Source: Natribacillus halophilus
Lineage (GTDB): Bacteria; Bacillota; Bacilli; Bacillales; Marinococcaceae
Direction of reading: 5' to 3'
DNA length: 64,000 nucleotides
Assembly: GCF_900100185.1 (NCBI RefSeq)
Contig: NZ_FNEN01000005.1
Coordinates: 1 to 64,000, forward strand
Part shown: positions 9,081-17,167 of the stretch, piece by piece
How the letters are laid out: every line of letters starts with the position of its first letter
How positions within the stretch are numbered: the stretch's first letter is position 1
Translations under genes and position numbers: made by a program
Notes under the pieces: model-generated
Told to the model about the DNA's origin: nothing
What the model saw: only the letters and a program-made list of their open reading frames with translations
Databases searched by the model: none

Positions 9081-10454
9081 TTATCCAAATAACGCGTTTA
9101 GGAGCAGTAACAACGGCAACGCGACACCCCATGCAATCGTCGTCGGGATCGACCATACGAGCAGCTGTTCCTTGACATTCTTGATGCCAAGCATACGGTT
9201 AACGACCCAGAACATGCTGTCATTAAAGTAGGAAAAGACCATTGAGCCCACAGTGGCTGCCAACGCTGCAAAGACCATGCTGACATCCATTGTTGCGACA
9301 ATGGGTGCTGAAATCGATGCACCGGTAATCATAGCAACGGTCCCACTACCCTGGATCAGTCGTACCGCGGTAGCAATGAGGAACGGGATCATAATAACAG
9401 GGAGGCCGGTTTGGGCAATTTGTTCCCCGATCATTTCCCCTGTGCCGCTTTCTTCCAATACAGAACCGAGCGCGCCACCTGCACCGGTCACGAGTAAAAT
9501 AATACCCGCGTTTTTGATTCCCTCTTCCATCCGCTCAATAGCCTCCGCTTGACGAACATTGTGAAAAAGTCCATAGATGGCAATAATTAAACCAATCGCA
9601 ACAGCAATGACCGGATCTCCAAAAAATGTGATATATTCAACCGCTAATCCTTCAGCGCCGGTTGCTGCTATCGACGTGTTCATAAAAATTAAGATTATCG
9701 GAATGAGAATAGGCGCAGTGGAAATGAACAATCCGGGTAGGTTCTTTTGTTCTTGCATTTCGTAGTAATCGTCAAGACTTTCAATTGGTTTTTCCGGCCG
9801 AACATAATCCAGCCCATCTTCAGTCGGCAATTGATAGATTTTCTTGCCCAGCCATTTTCCGTAAAAGACACCAGCAACAACGACAGGAATCCCGAGGATT
9901 AATCCCCAGAGCATCATCATTCCAACGTCAATTCCATAGATTCCGGCTACACCTAGCGGCCCGGGTGTTGGAGGCACCATATGGTGGGTGGCGGTTAACC
10001 CAATCCCAAGGGCAATACCGAGAGATACAACGGATTTACCGGTCCTTGTTGACAACGCTTTCACAATTGGCATTAAGATCACATAGGCAGAATCGACGAA
10101 AATGGGAATCGAGACGAAATATCCCGCTACAGCCATCGCCCATTCTTCTTTCTTTTTGCCCAACCACTTGATGAACGTGTAGGCGATTCGCTCTGCTGCA
10201 CCCGACACTTCAAGCACACGTCCCATCATCACACCGAGGCCGATGACAATACCAATGGTCCCTAAAGTGCTGCCAAAACCTTCTGAAATCGTTTCGATGA
10301 CTGTGGAGGGAGCCATCCCTCCAACAATTCCGGTTACCGATGCTGCAATGAGCAACGCTACAAAGGCATGAATTTTCGTTTTCAACACTAAAACGATGAG
10401 TAGAAAAACGGCGAGTATTAATGCAAAAATCATCTGCGCTCCCTGAGCTTCCAT
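9081..10454 (-). CDS. GntP-family acid-sugar:H+ symporter
   Basis: A 457-residue permease with about twelve membrane segments. The signatures of the gluconate permease family are present: GLTATHHMVPPTPGPLGVAG and, near the C-terminus, GSGTVAMITGASI. It is preceded by AGGAGGAAAG at good spacing. It is the last gene of a run deoR-type regulator, DUF1537 kinase, PdxA2-type dehydrogenase, permease. The context suggests it imports a four-carbon acid sugar such as D-threonate or D-erythronate rather than gluconate (inference). Confidence 0.9.
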   Translation of the reverse strand: MEAQGAQMIFALILAVFLLIVLVLKTKIHAFVALLIAASVTGIVGGMAPSTVIETISEGFGSTLGTIGIVIGLGVMMGRVLEVSGAAERIAYTFIKWLGKKKEEWAMAVAGYFVSIPIFVDSAYVILMPIVKALSTRTGKSVVSLGIALGIGLTATHHMVPPTPGPLGVAGIYGIDVGMMMLWGLILGIPVVVAGVFYGKWLGKKIYQLPTEDGLDYVRPEKPIESLDDYYEMQEQKNLPGLFISTAPILIPIILIFMNTSIAATGAEGLAVEYITFFGDPVIAVAIGLIIAIYGLFHNVRQAEAIERMEEGIKNAGIILLVTGAGGALGSVLEESGTGEMIGEQIAQTGLPVIMIPFLIATAVRLIQGSGTVAMITGASISAPIVATMDVSMVFAALAATVGSMVFSYFNDSMFWVVNRMLGIKNVKEQLLVWSIPTTIAWGVALPLLLLLNALFG

Positions 10455-10466
10455 ATACTTTCCTCC

Positions 10467-11474
10467 TTAAATGTTTGTGAAATACTTAGCGTACTTGGCC
10501 GATACTTTTAAGCATTCTTCCATACTGACAGCGCTGGCCTCACCGGTACCTGCAATATCAAAGGCGGTCCCGTGATCGACAGATGTGCGAAGAAAAGGCA
10601 ATCCATTTGTAATCGAAATCGTACGCTCAAAGTCGGTCATCTTCGCCGCAATGTGGCCTTGATCATGGTATAAGGAAAGCACGGCATCATATTTTCCCTG
10701 TAACGCTTGATGAAAGACCGAATCTGCCGGAACAGGTCCTACCGCTTCAAGTCCGTCTGCTCGTGCTCGTTCAATCCCCGGCGTAATTTCATTGACTTCT
10801 TCCATGCCGAAAAGTCCATTCTCCCCGCTGTGAGGATTCAAACCGGCAACAGCTATCTTGCGTGAGTCAACACCGAGTTGCTGTAAAGCCTGGTCACAGC
10901 GAAGAAGATAATCGTGGACCCGATCTGCTGTCATCTGTGCAATGGCTTCCTTTAGCGAGAGATGTCTGGTCAGGAAAAAGATTCTTGAGGAATGAACCTC
11001 AAACATCGTTAATGGATCATTCGTGTCCGTCATATCAGCAAGCATTTCCGTGTGACCGATATGCGGAACGGCTGCTGCCTGCAATGATTCCTTATTAATC
11101 GGGGCGGTGGCGATGACATTGACTTGGCCTTCATTTGCCAATTCCACCGCCTTCTGAATATACGCGTAAGCGGCTTGACCACATTGCGCTTGCACTTCGC
11201 CATACCGTAGCGCGGAAGTGTCTACGTTTTCCAGATTCAATACATCGATTTGCCCATATTCAAATTGAGCTTCATTTGGGTGATGGATAGGACGGAGTTT
11301 TAGATCAGATTCTGTCATTTCAATCGCTTTCTCAAGAATATCGCTCTCACCAATCACAAAGATATTCCCCAACGCTTGAATGTCTCGATTGGCCATTGCC
11401 TTTACAACAATTTCGGGGCCGATCCCTGCCGGATCCCCCATTGTTGTTGCAATGATTGCTTTATTATCGCGCAT
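10467..11474 (-). CDS. pdxA2: PdxA2-type 4-phospho-D-threonate/erythronate dehydrogenase
   Basis: A 335-residue member of the PdxA family: TMGDPAGIGPEI at residues 11-22, the metal-binding His residues in GHTEM and LYHDQGHIAAKM, and HSGENGLFG. True PdxA makes vitamin B6; the paralogue PdxA2 oxidises 4-phospho-D-threonate or -erythronate, which decarboxylates to dihydroxyacetone phosphate. Because the gene overlaps a DUF1537 kinase gene by 11 bases and sits with a GntP permease, the PdxA2 role is much more likely. The stereochemistry of the substrate cannot be read from sequence. Confidence 0.87.
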   Translation of the reverse strand: MRDNKAIIATTMGDPAGIGPEIVVKAMANRDIQALGNIFVIGESDILEKAIEMTESDLKLRPIHHPNEAQFEYGQIDVLNLENVDTSALRYGEVQAQCGQAAYAYIQKAVELANEGQVNVIATAPINKESLQAAAVPHIGHTEMLADMTDTNDPLTMFEVHSSRIFFLTRHLSLKEAIAQMTADRVHDYLLRCDQALQQLGVDSRKIAVAGLNPHSGENGLFGMEEVNEITPGIERARADGLEAVGPVPADSVFHQALQGKYDAVLSLYHDQGHIAAKMTDFERTISITNGLPFLRTSVDHGTAFDIAGTGEASAVSMEECLKVSAKYAKYFTNI

Positions 11475-12768
11475 AGCCGTCTCCTTCTTTCTTCTTTAAT
11501 TCTTTTTGTAAATAACGTACAGAATCGTAGAGGGCCCGCTCATCACCGGCCAACCCTCCTTTGGTCACCATCGGCAAACGGTCGAATTGACCACCACTCA
11601 ACTGACCGTAAGCCAGCAGCGGTTGAATTTCTTCGATCAGCTCAATCCCTTGAGCTTTAGCTGAGGCACAAATAGCTGCAAGCACTTCACCTCCACTTGA
11701 AAATAAACCCACATTCTTACTGCATAGATCTCTGTCCATCATATTTATGAAAATTTCTCCCAATCCATCCGTAATGCGATTACCCAGTTCACTTATTTTC
11801 CTCCCTTCTTTTTGTGATAGATCACTCAAATCGATCGATAATTGTTCCGGATGAGAAGTGGTTATGATGACGATATTCGTATGCCGAAATTGGTCGAGTG
11901 CCTCCCTTGACACTCGTTCGATTTCCTCTTCCCAGTGGTCACTGAAGCTTGCCAACTTCTCCGTATCCGTAAAGACCTTACGGACATCCGTCATCGTTGT
12001 TAGGTAGTCGAGCTGATTGTTCGTATGATTTGTCGTGCTACCCACAATCAAGAGAACCGGGTTGTTTTGACTCTCTTTTTGACTTTTCGCTTGTACATAA
12101 TGTGAAGTGAGTGGCCCGGGATCTACCGGGATCAAAGAATGACTTTGAATAGAAGCCATTGCGTTCGCAATCGTCTCAATATCGTGATTGCTGATGGCAT
12201 CGCAACAAATCATACGCGCACCGTCGTCGATTTTTTGCTGTAAAAGCGTTTGCAAATCACCGTTTATTTCATTTAGTGACATCGAGGTCGTTGCATGTTG
12301 ACTTTGCATTTCCAACAGATTGCATACGTTGGAGTGTCGAATGGGCTTCACCGGGTCCTTTGCTACCTCTGTTTTTTCCAGGGGAATATCATCCACAAAC
12401 AGGTTGCCGCCAGACACCGTTCGTTTTGAATCAGGAAAAGCGGGAACGATGATCGCTACGGAATCCTTGATAGCCGCAAGAATCGTATCCACCTCGGCAC
12501 CGACATTTCCACGAAATGTGCTGTCGATACGTTTAGTAATGAGCTCTGCTCCCCACCCGCTAAAATAAGAGAAGGAATCCTTTACTTTTGTTGCAGCTTC
12601 AGCGGGGTGCAAATAGCGACTGTCCGTATTGAGGATGAGCGTATTATATCTGTCATCAGGAAAAATCCCCTGATTGAGGACCGTGAGCGTGCGTCGCCCC
12701 TGCTTTGTTAGTTTTACCCCCGTCGCGTTCGAACCGGTCAGGTCATCCGCAATCACGCCTACTTTCAT
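11464..12768 (-). CDS. dtnK: Four-carbon acid-sugar kinase (DUF1537, DtnK/DenK type)
   Basis: A 434-residue kinase. The N-terminal domain begins IADDLTGSNATG (DDLTG motif) and the C-terminal nucleotide-binding domain holds FSSGGEV and VTKGGLAGD. DUF1537 proteins phosphorylate D-threonate, D-erythronate or related acids at C4, making the substrate for PdxA2. Genes on both sides overlap it (4 bases with the regulator, 11 with pdxA2), so a single coupled transcript is likely. Which acid is used remains open. Confidence 0.88.
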   Translation of the reverse strand: MKVGVIADDLTGSNATGVKLTKQGRRTLTVLNQGIFPDDRYNTLILNTDSRYLHPAEAATKVKDSFSYFSGWGAELITKRIDSTFRGNVGAEVDTILAAIKDSVAIIVPAFPDSKRTVSGGNLFVDDIPLEKTEVAKDPVKPIRHSNVCNLLEMQSQHATTSMSLNEINGDLQTLLQQKIDDGARMICCDAISNHDIETIANAMASIQSHSLIPVDPGPLTSHYVQAKSQKESQNNPVLLIVGSTTNHTNNQLDYLTTMTDVRKVFTDTEKLASFSDHWEEEIERVSREALDQFRHTNIVIITTSHPEQLSIDLSDLSQKEGRKISELGNRITDGLGEIFINMMDRDLCSKNVGLFSSGGEVLAAICASAKAQGIELIEEIQPLLAYGQLSGGQFDRLPMVTKGGLAGDERALYDSVRYLQKELKKKEGDGYAR

Positions 12769-13517
12769 GTATCTCCCTCCACCTTGGCGACGACTACATT
12801 GTCGTGTAGATGTCTGAGCTGCATTTGTTCATCAGTGATCAAGCCTTTTAATTCCTCAAGATGACATACGTGGGCAAACGTTTTATAGCCAAATTTGCTG
12901 TGATCGGCAAGCAGCCACGTTTCATTGGAGACGCCCATCATCAGCTGCTTTATTTTTGCTTTTTCAATGGACGGGGCTCTTACCTCGCCTTCGGAATCCA
13001 CCGAATGGGCACCAAGAAAGCACTGATCTACATGAATGGATTGAAGAAGATTTTGCGTGTGAGTACCAAACATGGTTCCTACTTCATGCTGCAGCTCGCC
13101 TCCGGTCACAATCACTTCAATCGGGGCATGGATAAGTTCGGCCGCGATCAGAACATCATTCGTGACGATCCTTAACCCTTTCCGTTCCTTTAAGAAACGG
13201 GCGAGCTCCAGTGTCGTCGTTCCGGAATCCAAAATAAGGCTCGAGTGGTCTGTAACAGACGAAGCCGCAGCCCTGGCAATCGCTTTTTTTTCAGCTTTAT
13301 TGGCACTTTCCTTCAATTGATAGGCGGTTTCCGGCCTCCATTGCGGAGCAGCGACCGCACCTCCATGAGTACGAATAATTTTTCCCTCTTCTTCTAACGA
13401 GTTCAAGTCTCTGCGAACAGTCATCGTCGAAACCTGGAAGCGAGCGGATAAATCCGTAATATCAACTTTATCGTGTTTCTGAACCCATTGAACAATATGT
13501 TCTTTTCGATCATTCAT
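12765..13517 (-). CDS. DeoR/GlpR-family transcriptional regulator
   Basis: A 250-residue regulator with an N-terminal winged helix (VDITDLSARFQVSTMTVRRDLNSLEEEGKIIRTHGG in pieces: helix-turn-helix around residues 18-40, then RTHGGA) and a C-terminal sugar-phosphate sensor domain with SGTT and VTNDV motifs. It heads the four-carbon acid operon and its own upstream region holds repeated AAACATTTATT-like sites, so autoregulation is likely. The inducer would be a phosphorylated intermediate (inference). Confidence 0.9.
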   Translation of the reverse strand: MNDRKEHIVQWVQKHDKVDITDLSARFQVSTMTVRRDLNSLEEEGKIIRTHGGAVAAPQWRPETAYQLKESANKAEKKAIARAAASSVTDHSSLILDSGTTTLELARFLKERKGLRIVTNDVLIAAELIHAPIEVIVTGGELQHEVGTMFGTHTQNLLQSIHVDQCFLGAHSVDSEGEVRAPSIEKAKIKQLMMGVSNETWLLADHSKFGYKTFAHVCHLEELKGLITDEQMQLRHLHDNVVVAKVEGDT

Positions 13518-13535
13518 ATGAAAATATGCTCCATA

Positions 13536-13670
13536 TAATGTTTATTTCAAACATTTATTTTCTTTATTTTGTTTCAAATGAACAGTAATGTCAATACCTT
13601 GTCCTGCTATTATTATAAATTTATAACCACAACCTATAAAAAAATAAACATTTATTATTTATAAACATTA
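13536..13670. promoter_or_regulatory. Probable operator cluster for the DeoR-type regulator
   Basis: The gap between the divergent regulator and the dihydrodipicolinate-reductase-like gene holds repeated half-sites: AATGTTTATTT followed by AAACATTTATTT at 13538-13560, and AATAAACATTTATTATTTATAAACATT at 13643-13669. The half-site AAACATTTATT and its complement occur at least four times in an AT-rich setting. DeoR-family proteins bind such repeated AT-rich sites. That this regulator is the binder is inference from position. Confidence 0.5.
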
Positions 13671-13721
13671 CTAATATATGATACCGTATTCATAACAACG
13701 ACAAGGCAGGTGGGATGATTC

Positions 13722-14741
13722 ATGGCTAGTGAAACCATTGCGCTTATTCCCTATGGTCTAGGTCCCATAGGTAAGGAAATTTTAAAGAAAGGAGGCAAAG
13801 ATGAAGCATTTAATGTCATCGGCGGGGTGGATATTGATCCGGAGTTAGTCGGCGAATCACTGGGAAACGATGCGTTTGTTGTTTCCGATGTCTCCGAGCT
13901 TTCCGGCAAGGCGAAGCCTTACGCTCAAAAAATTGCCTTTCATGCAACCGGTTCCAAACTTCCTTCGGTTTGGCCACAAATCAGGCAACTCCTCGATTAT
14001 GGCTATCATGTCGTGACGACGTGTGAAGAAATGCTCTATCCGTGGGTCCGTTACCCGGAATTAAGTGGTGAAATCGACCACTACGCGAAGAGCAAAGGGC
14101 TTTCGGTCATCGGAACCGGCATTAATCCCGGGTTTGTCATGGACAGTCTCCCGTTAATGGCCACGGCTGTGACCGATCAAATTCAGTCTGTAAATGCCAT
14201 TCGCCAAGCCAATGTCGGCGAACGCCGCGTGCCGTTACAGAAAAAAGTCGGGATCGGAAAAAGCGAGGATGAGTTCAGACAACTCGCGAAAGAGGGCAAG
14301 ATCGGGCATGTAGGCTTGGAGGAAACGGTTCGCCTCGTTGCGGCCGGGTTGAATGTCCACATTGAACAGTTGCAAACGTCGCTGGAACCAACGTTTGCCG
14401 ACCGAGATTATGAACTATCCTGGCTCACTCTTAAAAGTGGTGAAGTGAGCGGACAATCCCAGCAAGCAAAAGCGACCACTTCGGAAAATGTCACGATTGA
14501 GATGAAGCTGACGATGGCTTTAGGGGTAGAATCGAAAGATGAAATTATGGTACGGGGCACGGACCCGGTCCATCTCATCATTCCCAACGGTATTTTCGGC
14601 GATACCGCGACCGCTTCCATGATTATCAATACCGGCAAACGCATCGTCACCCAACAAAAACCCGGATTATTAACGATGCTTGAAGCCGGGCTGCCTTTTC
14701 ACAGCGTACAGCCGCTGCAAACACATAAAGAGCAGGTATAA
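13722..14741 (+). CDS. Dihydrodipicolinate-reductase-like NAD(P)-dependent dehydrogenase
   Basis: A 339-residue protein with an N-terminal Rossmann domain (YGLGPIGKEILKKG at 12-25) and the DapB-like arrangement HATGSK, then GTGINPGFVMDSLP. It belongs to the large group labelled dihydrodipicolinate reductase-related, which includes 2,4-diaminopentanoate dehydrogenase; the length is greater than true DapB (about 265). It probably acts on an amino acid or imino acid. It is followed by a LysR regulator and a TAXI-type TRAP importer, which may bring in its substrate (inference). Confidence 0.8.
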   Translation: MASETIALIPYGLGPIGKEILKKGGKDEAFNVIGGVDIDPELVGESLGNDAFVVSDVSELSGKAKPYAQKIAFHATGSKLPSVWPQIRQLLDYGYHVVTTCEEMLYPWVRYPELSGEIDHYAKSKGLSVIGTGINPGFVMDSLPLMATAVTDQIQSVNAIRQANVGERRVPLQKKVGIGKSEDEFRQLAKEGKIGHVGLEETVRLVAAGLNVHIEQLQTSLEPTFADRDYELSWLTLKSGEVSGQSQQAKATTSENVTIEMKLTMALGVESKDEIMVRGTDPVHLIIPNGIFGDTATASMIINTGKRIVTQQKPGLLTMLEAGLPFHSVQPLQTHKEQV

Positions 14742-14744
14742 AAC

Positions 14745-15662
14745 ATGAACCTTCTGTCGTACCGATATTTTCTGGAAGTGGCCGAGACGCTTAATTTCAG
14801 CGAAGCCTCTAAACGCTTGCATGTGAGTCAACCCGGGCTGAGCCAACAGATCTCCGCGTTGGAAAAAGAAATCGGCTTTAAGTTGCTGAAAAGAACGACG
14901 CGACAAGTCTCTCTCACCGAAGAGGGCGCTTATCTTTACGAGCATTTACATGCTTCTTTTCACAGAATCGAAACGATCATCGAAGATGTCGTTCAAAACA
15001 AGCAAATCCCACAAAAGAGCATGCGTATCTCTTCCGTACCGTCAGCCGCGAGCATTTGGCTACCGGAACTACTGGAAAAGATGCAAGCCAAGCTTAATCC
15101 GGTTGAACTGTACATTGAAGAAACGACGTCAAAACAGGCAATCCACGCGGTGAAACAGCAACAAAGTCATCTCGCTTTTATTCGTACACCTGCGGATATG
15201 AGTGAGCTGCGGGACTTGGACATCGCCACCCTGGAATTCAGCCAACATCCCTTACTGGTCGTTTTGTCCAAGAATCATTCGTTGGCCAACGAAAGTGCCA
15301 TTCATCTGGAAGAGCTGAAAGACGAACCTTTTATTCATTATCATCCCAAAAATTCCCCCTCCCTTTACTATCTGTTGGAGAGGGCCTGTCTTGAAGCCGG
15401 CTTTGTTCCCAACACTCTGTGCGTGGGACCAGAGTTGATGACCATCGAAAATTTAATTGGGCATGAAATCGGTGTCTCCTTAATGCCTGCCGATATGGCC
15501 GGCGTATTGCACGGAGAGCTCGTCACTGCCCTGCCCATCGCCGGTGAGGATTACATGAGTTCCATATCGCTGATCTGGGAGGAAACGCCGTACACACCTT
15601 TTATTACCAAAGAGTTAATACAACTGGCAAAAGAAGAATTTTCATCTTTCATTAATCAATAG
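14745..15662 (+). CDS. LysR-family transcriptional regulator
   Basis: A 305-residue LysR protein. The N-terminal helix-turn-helix is clear (NFSEASKRLHVSQPGLSQQI at about 17-36, followed by LEKEIGFKLLKRT). The rest is a periplasmic-binding-like sensor domain. The gene begins three bases after the stop of the dehydrogenase and precedes the TRAP genes, so it most likely controls this local set. Lying inside the unit rather than divergent is slightly unusual for LysR genes. Confidence 0.92.
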   Translation: MNLLSYRYFLEVAETLNFSEASKRLHVSQPGLSQQISALEKEIGFKLLKRTTRQVSLTEEGAYLYEHLHASFHRIETIIEDVVQNKQIPQKSMRISSVPSAASIWLPELLEKMQAKLNPVELYIEETTSKQAIHAVKQQQSHLAFIRTPADMSELRDLDIATLEFSQHPLLVVLSKNHSLANESAIHLEELKDEPFIHYHPKNSPSLYYLLERACLEAGFVPNTLCVGPELMTIENLIGHEIGVSLMPADMAGVLHGELVTALPIAGEDYMSSISLIWEETPYTPFITKELIQLAKEEFSSFINQ

Positions 15663-15730
15663 GACTTTTTTGACAGGTTGTATTGTATAATCATAGAGAA
15701 ACGATTATTATTTTTATGGAGGTCTTATTC

Positions 15731-16669
15731 ATGAAAAAAATGTTAGCAAAGACGCTGGCCGTCGGTTCAGCCGCCGTGCTGCTGACAGCTTGCGGAGATT
15801 TTGAAGAGGAGCTTGAGATTTTAACGGGCGGCGAACAAGGCGCTTATTATCCATTGGGCGGTCAACTCGCTACACTTATTAATGAAGACATCGAGGAATA
15901 TGACGCGTCCCATTTTGCCACGAGCGCTTCGGTCGTAAACCTCAACGATATTGCTGATGATGCGGGTGATCTGGCTTTAACGCAAAATGATACCGCTTAC
16001 TACGCGGTTAACGGGGAAGTTGATTTCGAAGAACCGTTGGAAGGTTTCGGCGGCATGGCTACCCTCTACCCGGAAGTCATCCAGATTGTAGCCACTGAAG
16101 CATCCGGCATTGAAACCGTGGATGATCTGGAAGGCATGAGCGTCGCCGTTGGGGATGCAGGTTCAGGTACGGAAGTGGTTACCAATCAAATTCTCGAAGC
16201 GCACGGCATTACGTATGACGACATTACCGTTGAATACCAGGACTTTGAAAACGCTGCCGATGGCTTGCAAGATGAGAACATCGACGCCGCGTTGATCGTT
16301 GCAGGAACACCGACGGGCGCGATTGAAGCGTTGTCGGCCCAACAGGATATTACGATGGTTGACGTCGACGAAGAGGTAGCCAACGACCTGATTGACGAAT
16401 ATCCGTACTATACCGAGCATGAGATTGAAGAAGGTTTGTATGAGGAGGAACACGAAGCTGTGAATACACTGGCTGTGCAAGCTATGCTCGTCGCCCATGA
16501 CGAATTGGATGATGAGATCGTTTACGAGGTCATGGAAACAATCTTTGATAACACGGATAGCTTCGAGAACGCCCATGAGTCTGGCAGCTATATTGAACTC
16601 GAAACCGCCCAGGAAGGCATGCCGATTGATCTGCATCCCGGCGCGGAACAATTCTTTGACGATCAATAG
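15731..16669 (+). CDS. TAXI-family TRAP transporter substrate-binding lipoprotein
   Basis: An extracytoplasmic solute receptor of 312 residues. It has a lipoprotein signal with lipobox LLTAC (Cys 22) and the TAXI-family signature GGEQGAYYPLGGQLA. The chosen ATG (MKKMLAKTL) has GGAGG ahead; an in-frame upstream start would add a non-signal stretch. The mature protein is very acidic, as expected for an outside protein in a salt-adapted cell. It delivers its ligand to the fused permease two genes downstream. The ligand is unknown. Confidence 0.92.
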   Translation: MKKMLAKTLAVGSAAVLLTACGDFEEELEILTGGEQGAYYPLGGQLATLINEDIEEYDASHFATSASVVNLNDIADDAGDLALTQNDTAYYAVNGEVDFEEPLEGFGGMATLYPEVIQIVATEASGIETVDDLEGMSVAVGDAGSGTEVVTNQILEAHGITYDDITVEYQDFENAADGLQDENIDAALIVAGTPTGAIEALSAQQDITMVDVDEEVANDLIDEYPYYTEHEIEEGLYEEEHEAVNTLAVQAMLVAHDELDDEIVYEVMETIFDNTDSFENAHESGSYIELETAQEGMPIDLHPGAEQFFDDQ

Positions 16670-16677
16670 GTGAGATC

Positions 16678-17163
16678 ATGAGGAACATCCCGGGATTTTT
16701 GCAAGGGAGATGGGGAGTTTTTCTCCTCTTCCTTGCCATCCTTCTTTTGTTGGCCGTCTTTTGGGAACAAACGCCGAAGTTACAAGTGGTAGCTACCGAG
16801 TCCGATGACGTTTTATTCGAAGAAGAAATTGAGCCGGGAGATACGTTTTTTCATGAATATATTCATTCGGTGATGAAAACGCCGATCCGGGAGGTTTTTG
16901 AGATCAATGATGATTTCGAAGTCGTCCCGAAAGAAACGTGGACCCAGGCCTTCGGTGCCGGTATTCCCTATGAAGCCAACGAGCCGATCCGTCAAGAAAA
17001 TGGCTTTTACGTTATTCCTGATGACGGGAGAGTCGTTGAAGAGTTACGACTTATCCCATCCAATCTTTACACACACACCTTTCAATTTAAAAATGAAACC
17101 CTCGATTTATCGGACATGGAGGAAGATGACCGCCGCATCATGATCCACGTGCAAGGAGGATAG
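16678..17163 (+). CDS. DUF1850 protein associated with TAXI TRAP transporters
   Basis: A 161-residue protein with one N-terminal membrane segment (about residues 12-30) and an outside domain containing FFHEYIHSV and VMKTPIREV, the pattern of DUF1850. Genes of this family sit almost always between TAXI receptor and permease genes, as here. A role as an accessory of the transporter is assumed for the family but not established. Confidence 0.85.
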   Translation: MRNIPGFLQGRWGVFLLFLAILLLLAVFWEQTPKLQVVATESDDVLFEEEIEPGDTFFHEYIHSVMKTPIREVFEINDDFEVVPKETWTQAFGAGIPYEANEPIRQENGFYVIPDDGRVVEELRLIPSNLYTHTFQFKNETLDLSDMEEDDRRIMIHVQGG

Positions 17164-17167
17164 CGCG

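Noticed and set aside
10467..11474. Vitamin B6 synthesis enzyme PdxA
   Set aside because: Bacillaceae make pyridoxal phosphate by PdxS/PdxT, and the overlap with a DUF1537 kinase gene points to PdxA2.
15661..15730. Sigma-A promoter from TTGACA and TATAAT words before the TAXI receptor gene
   Set aside because: The two words are only about ten bases apart, too close for a functional pair.
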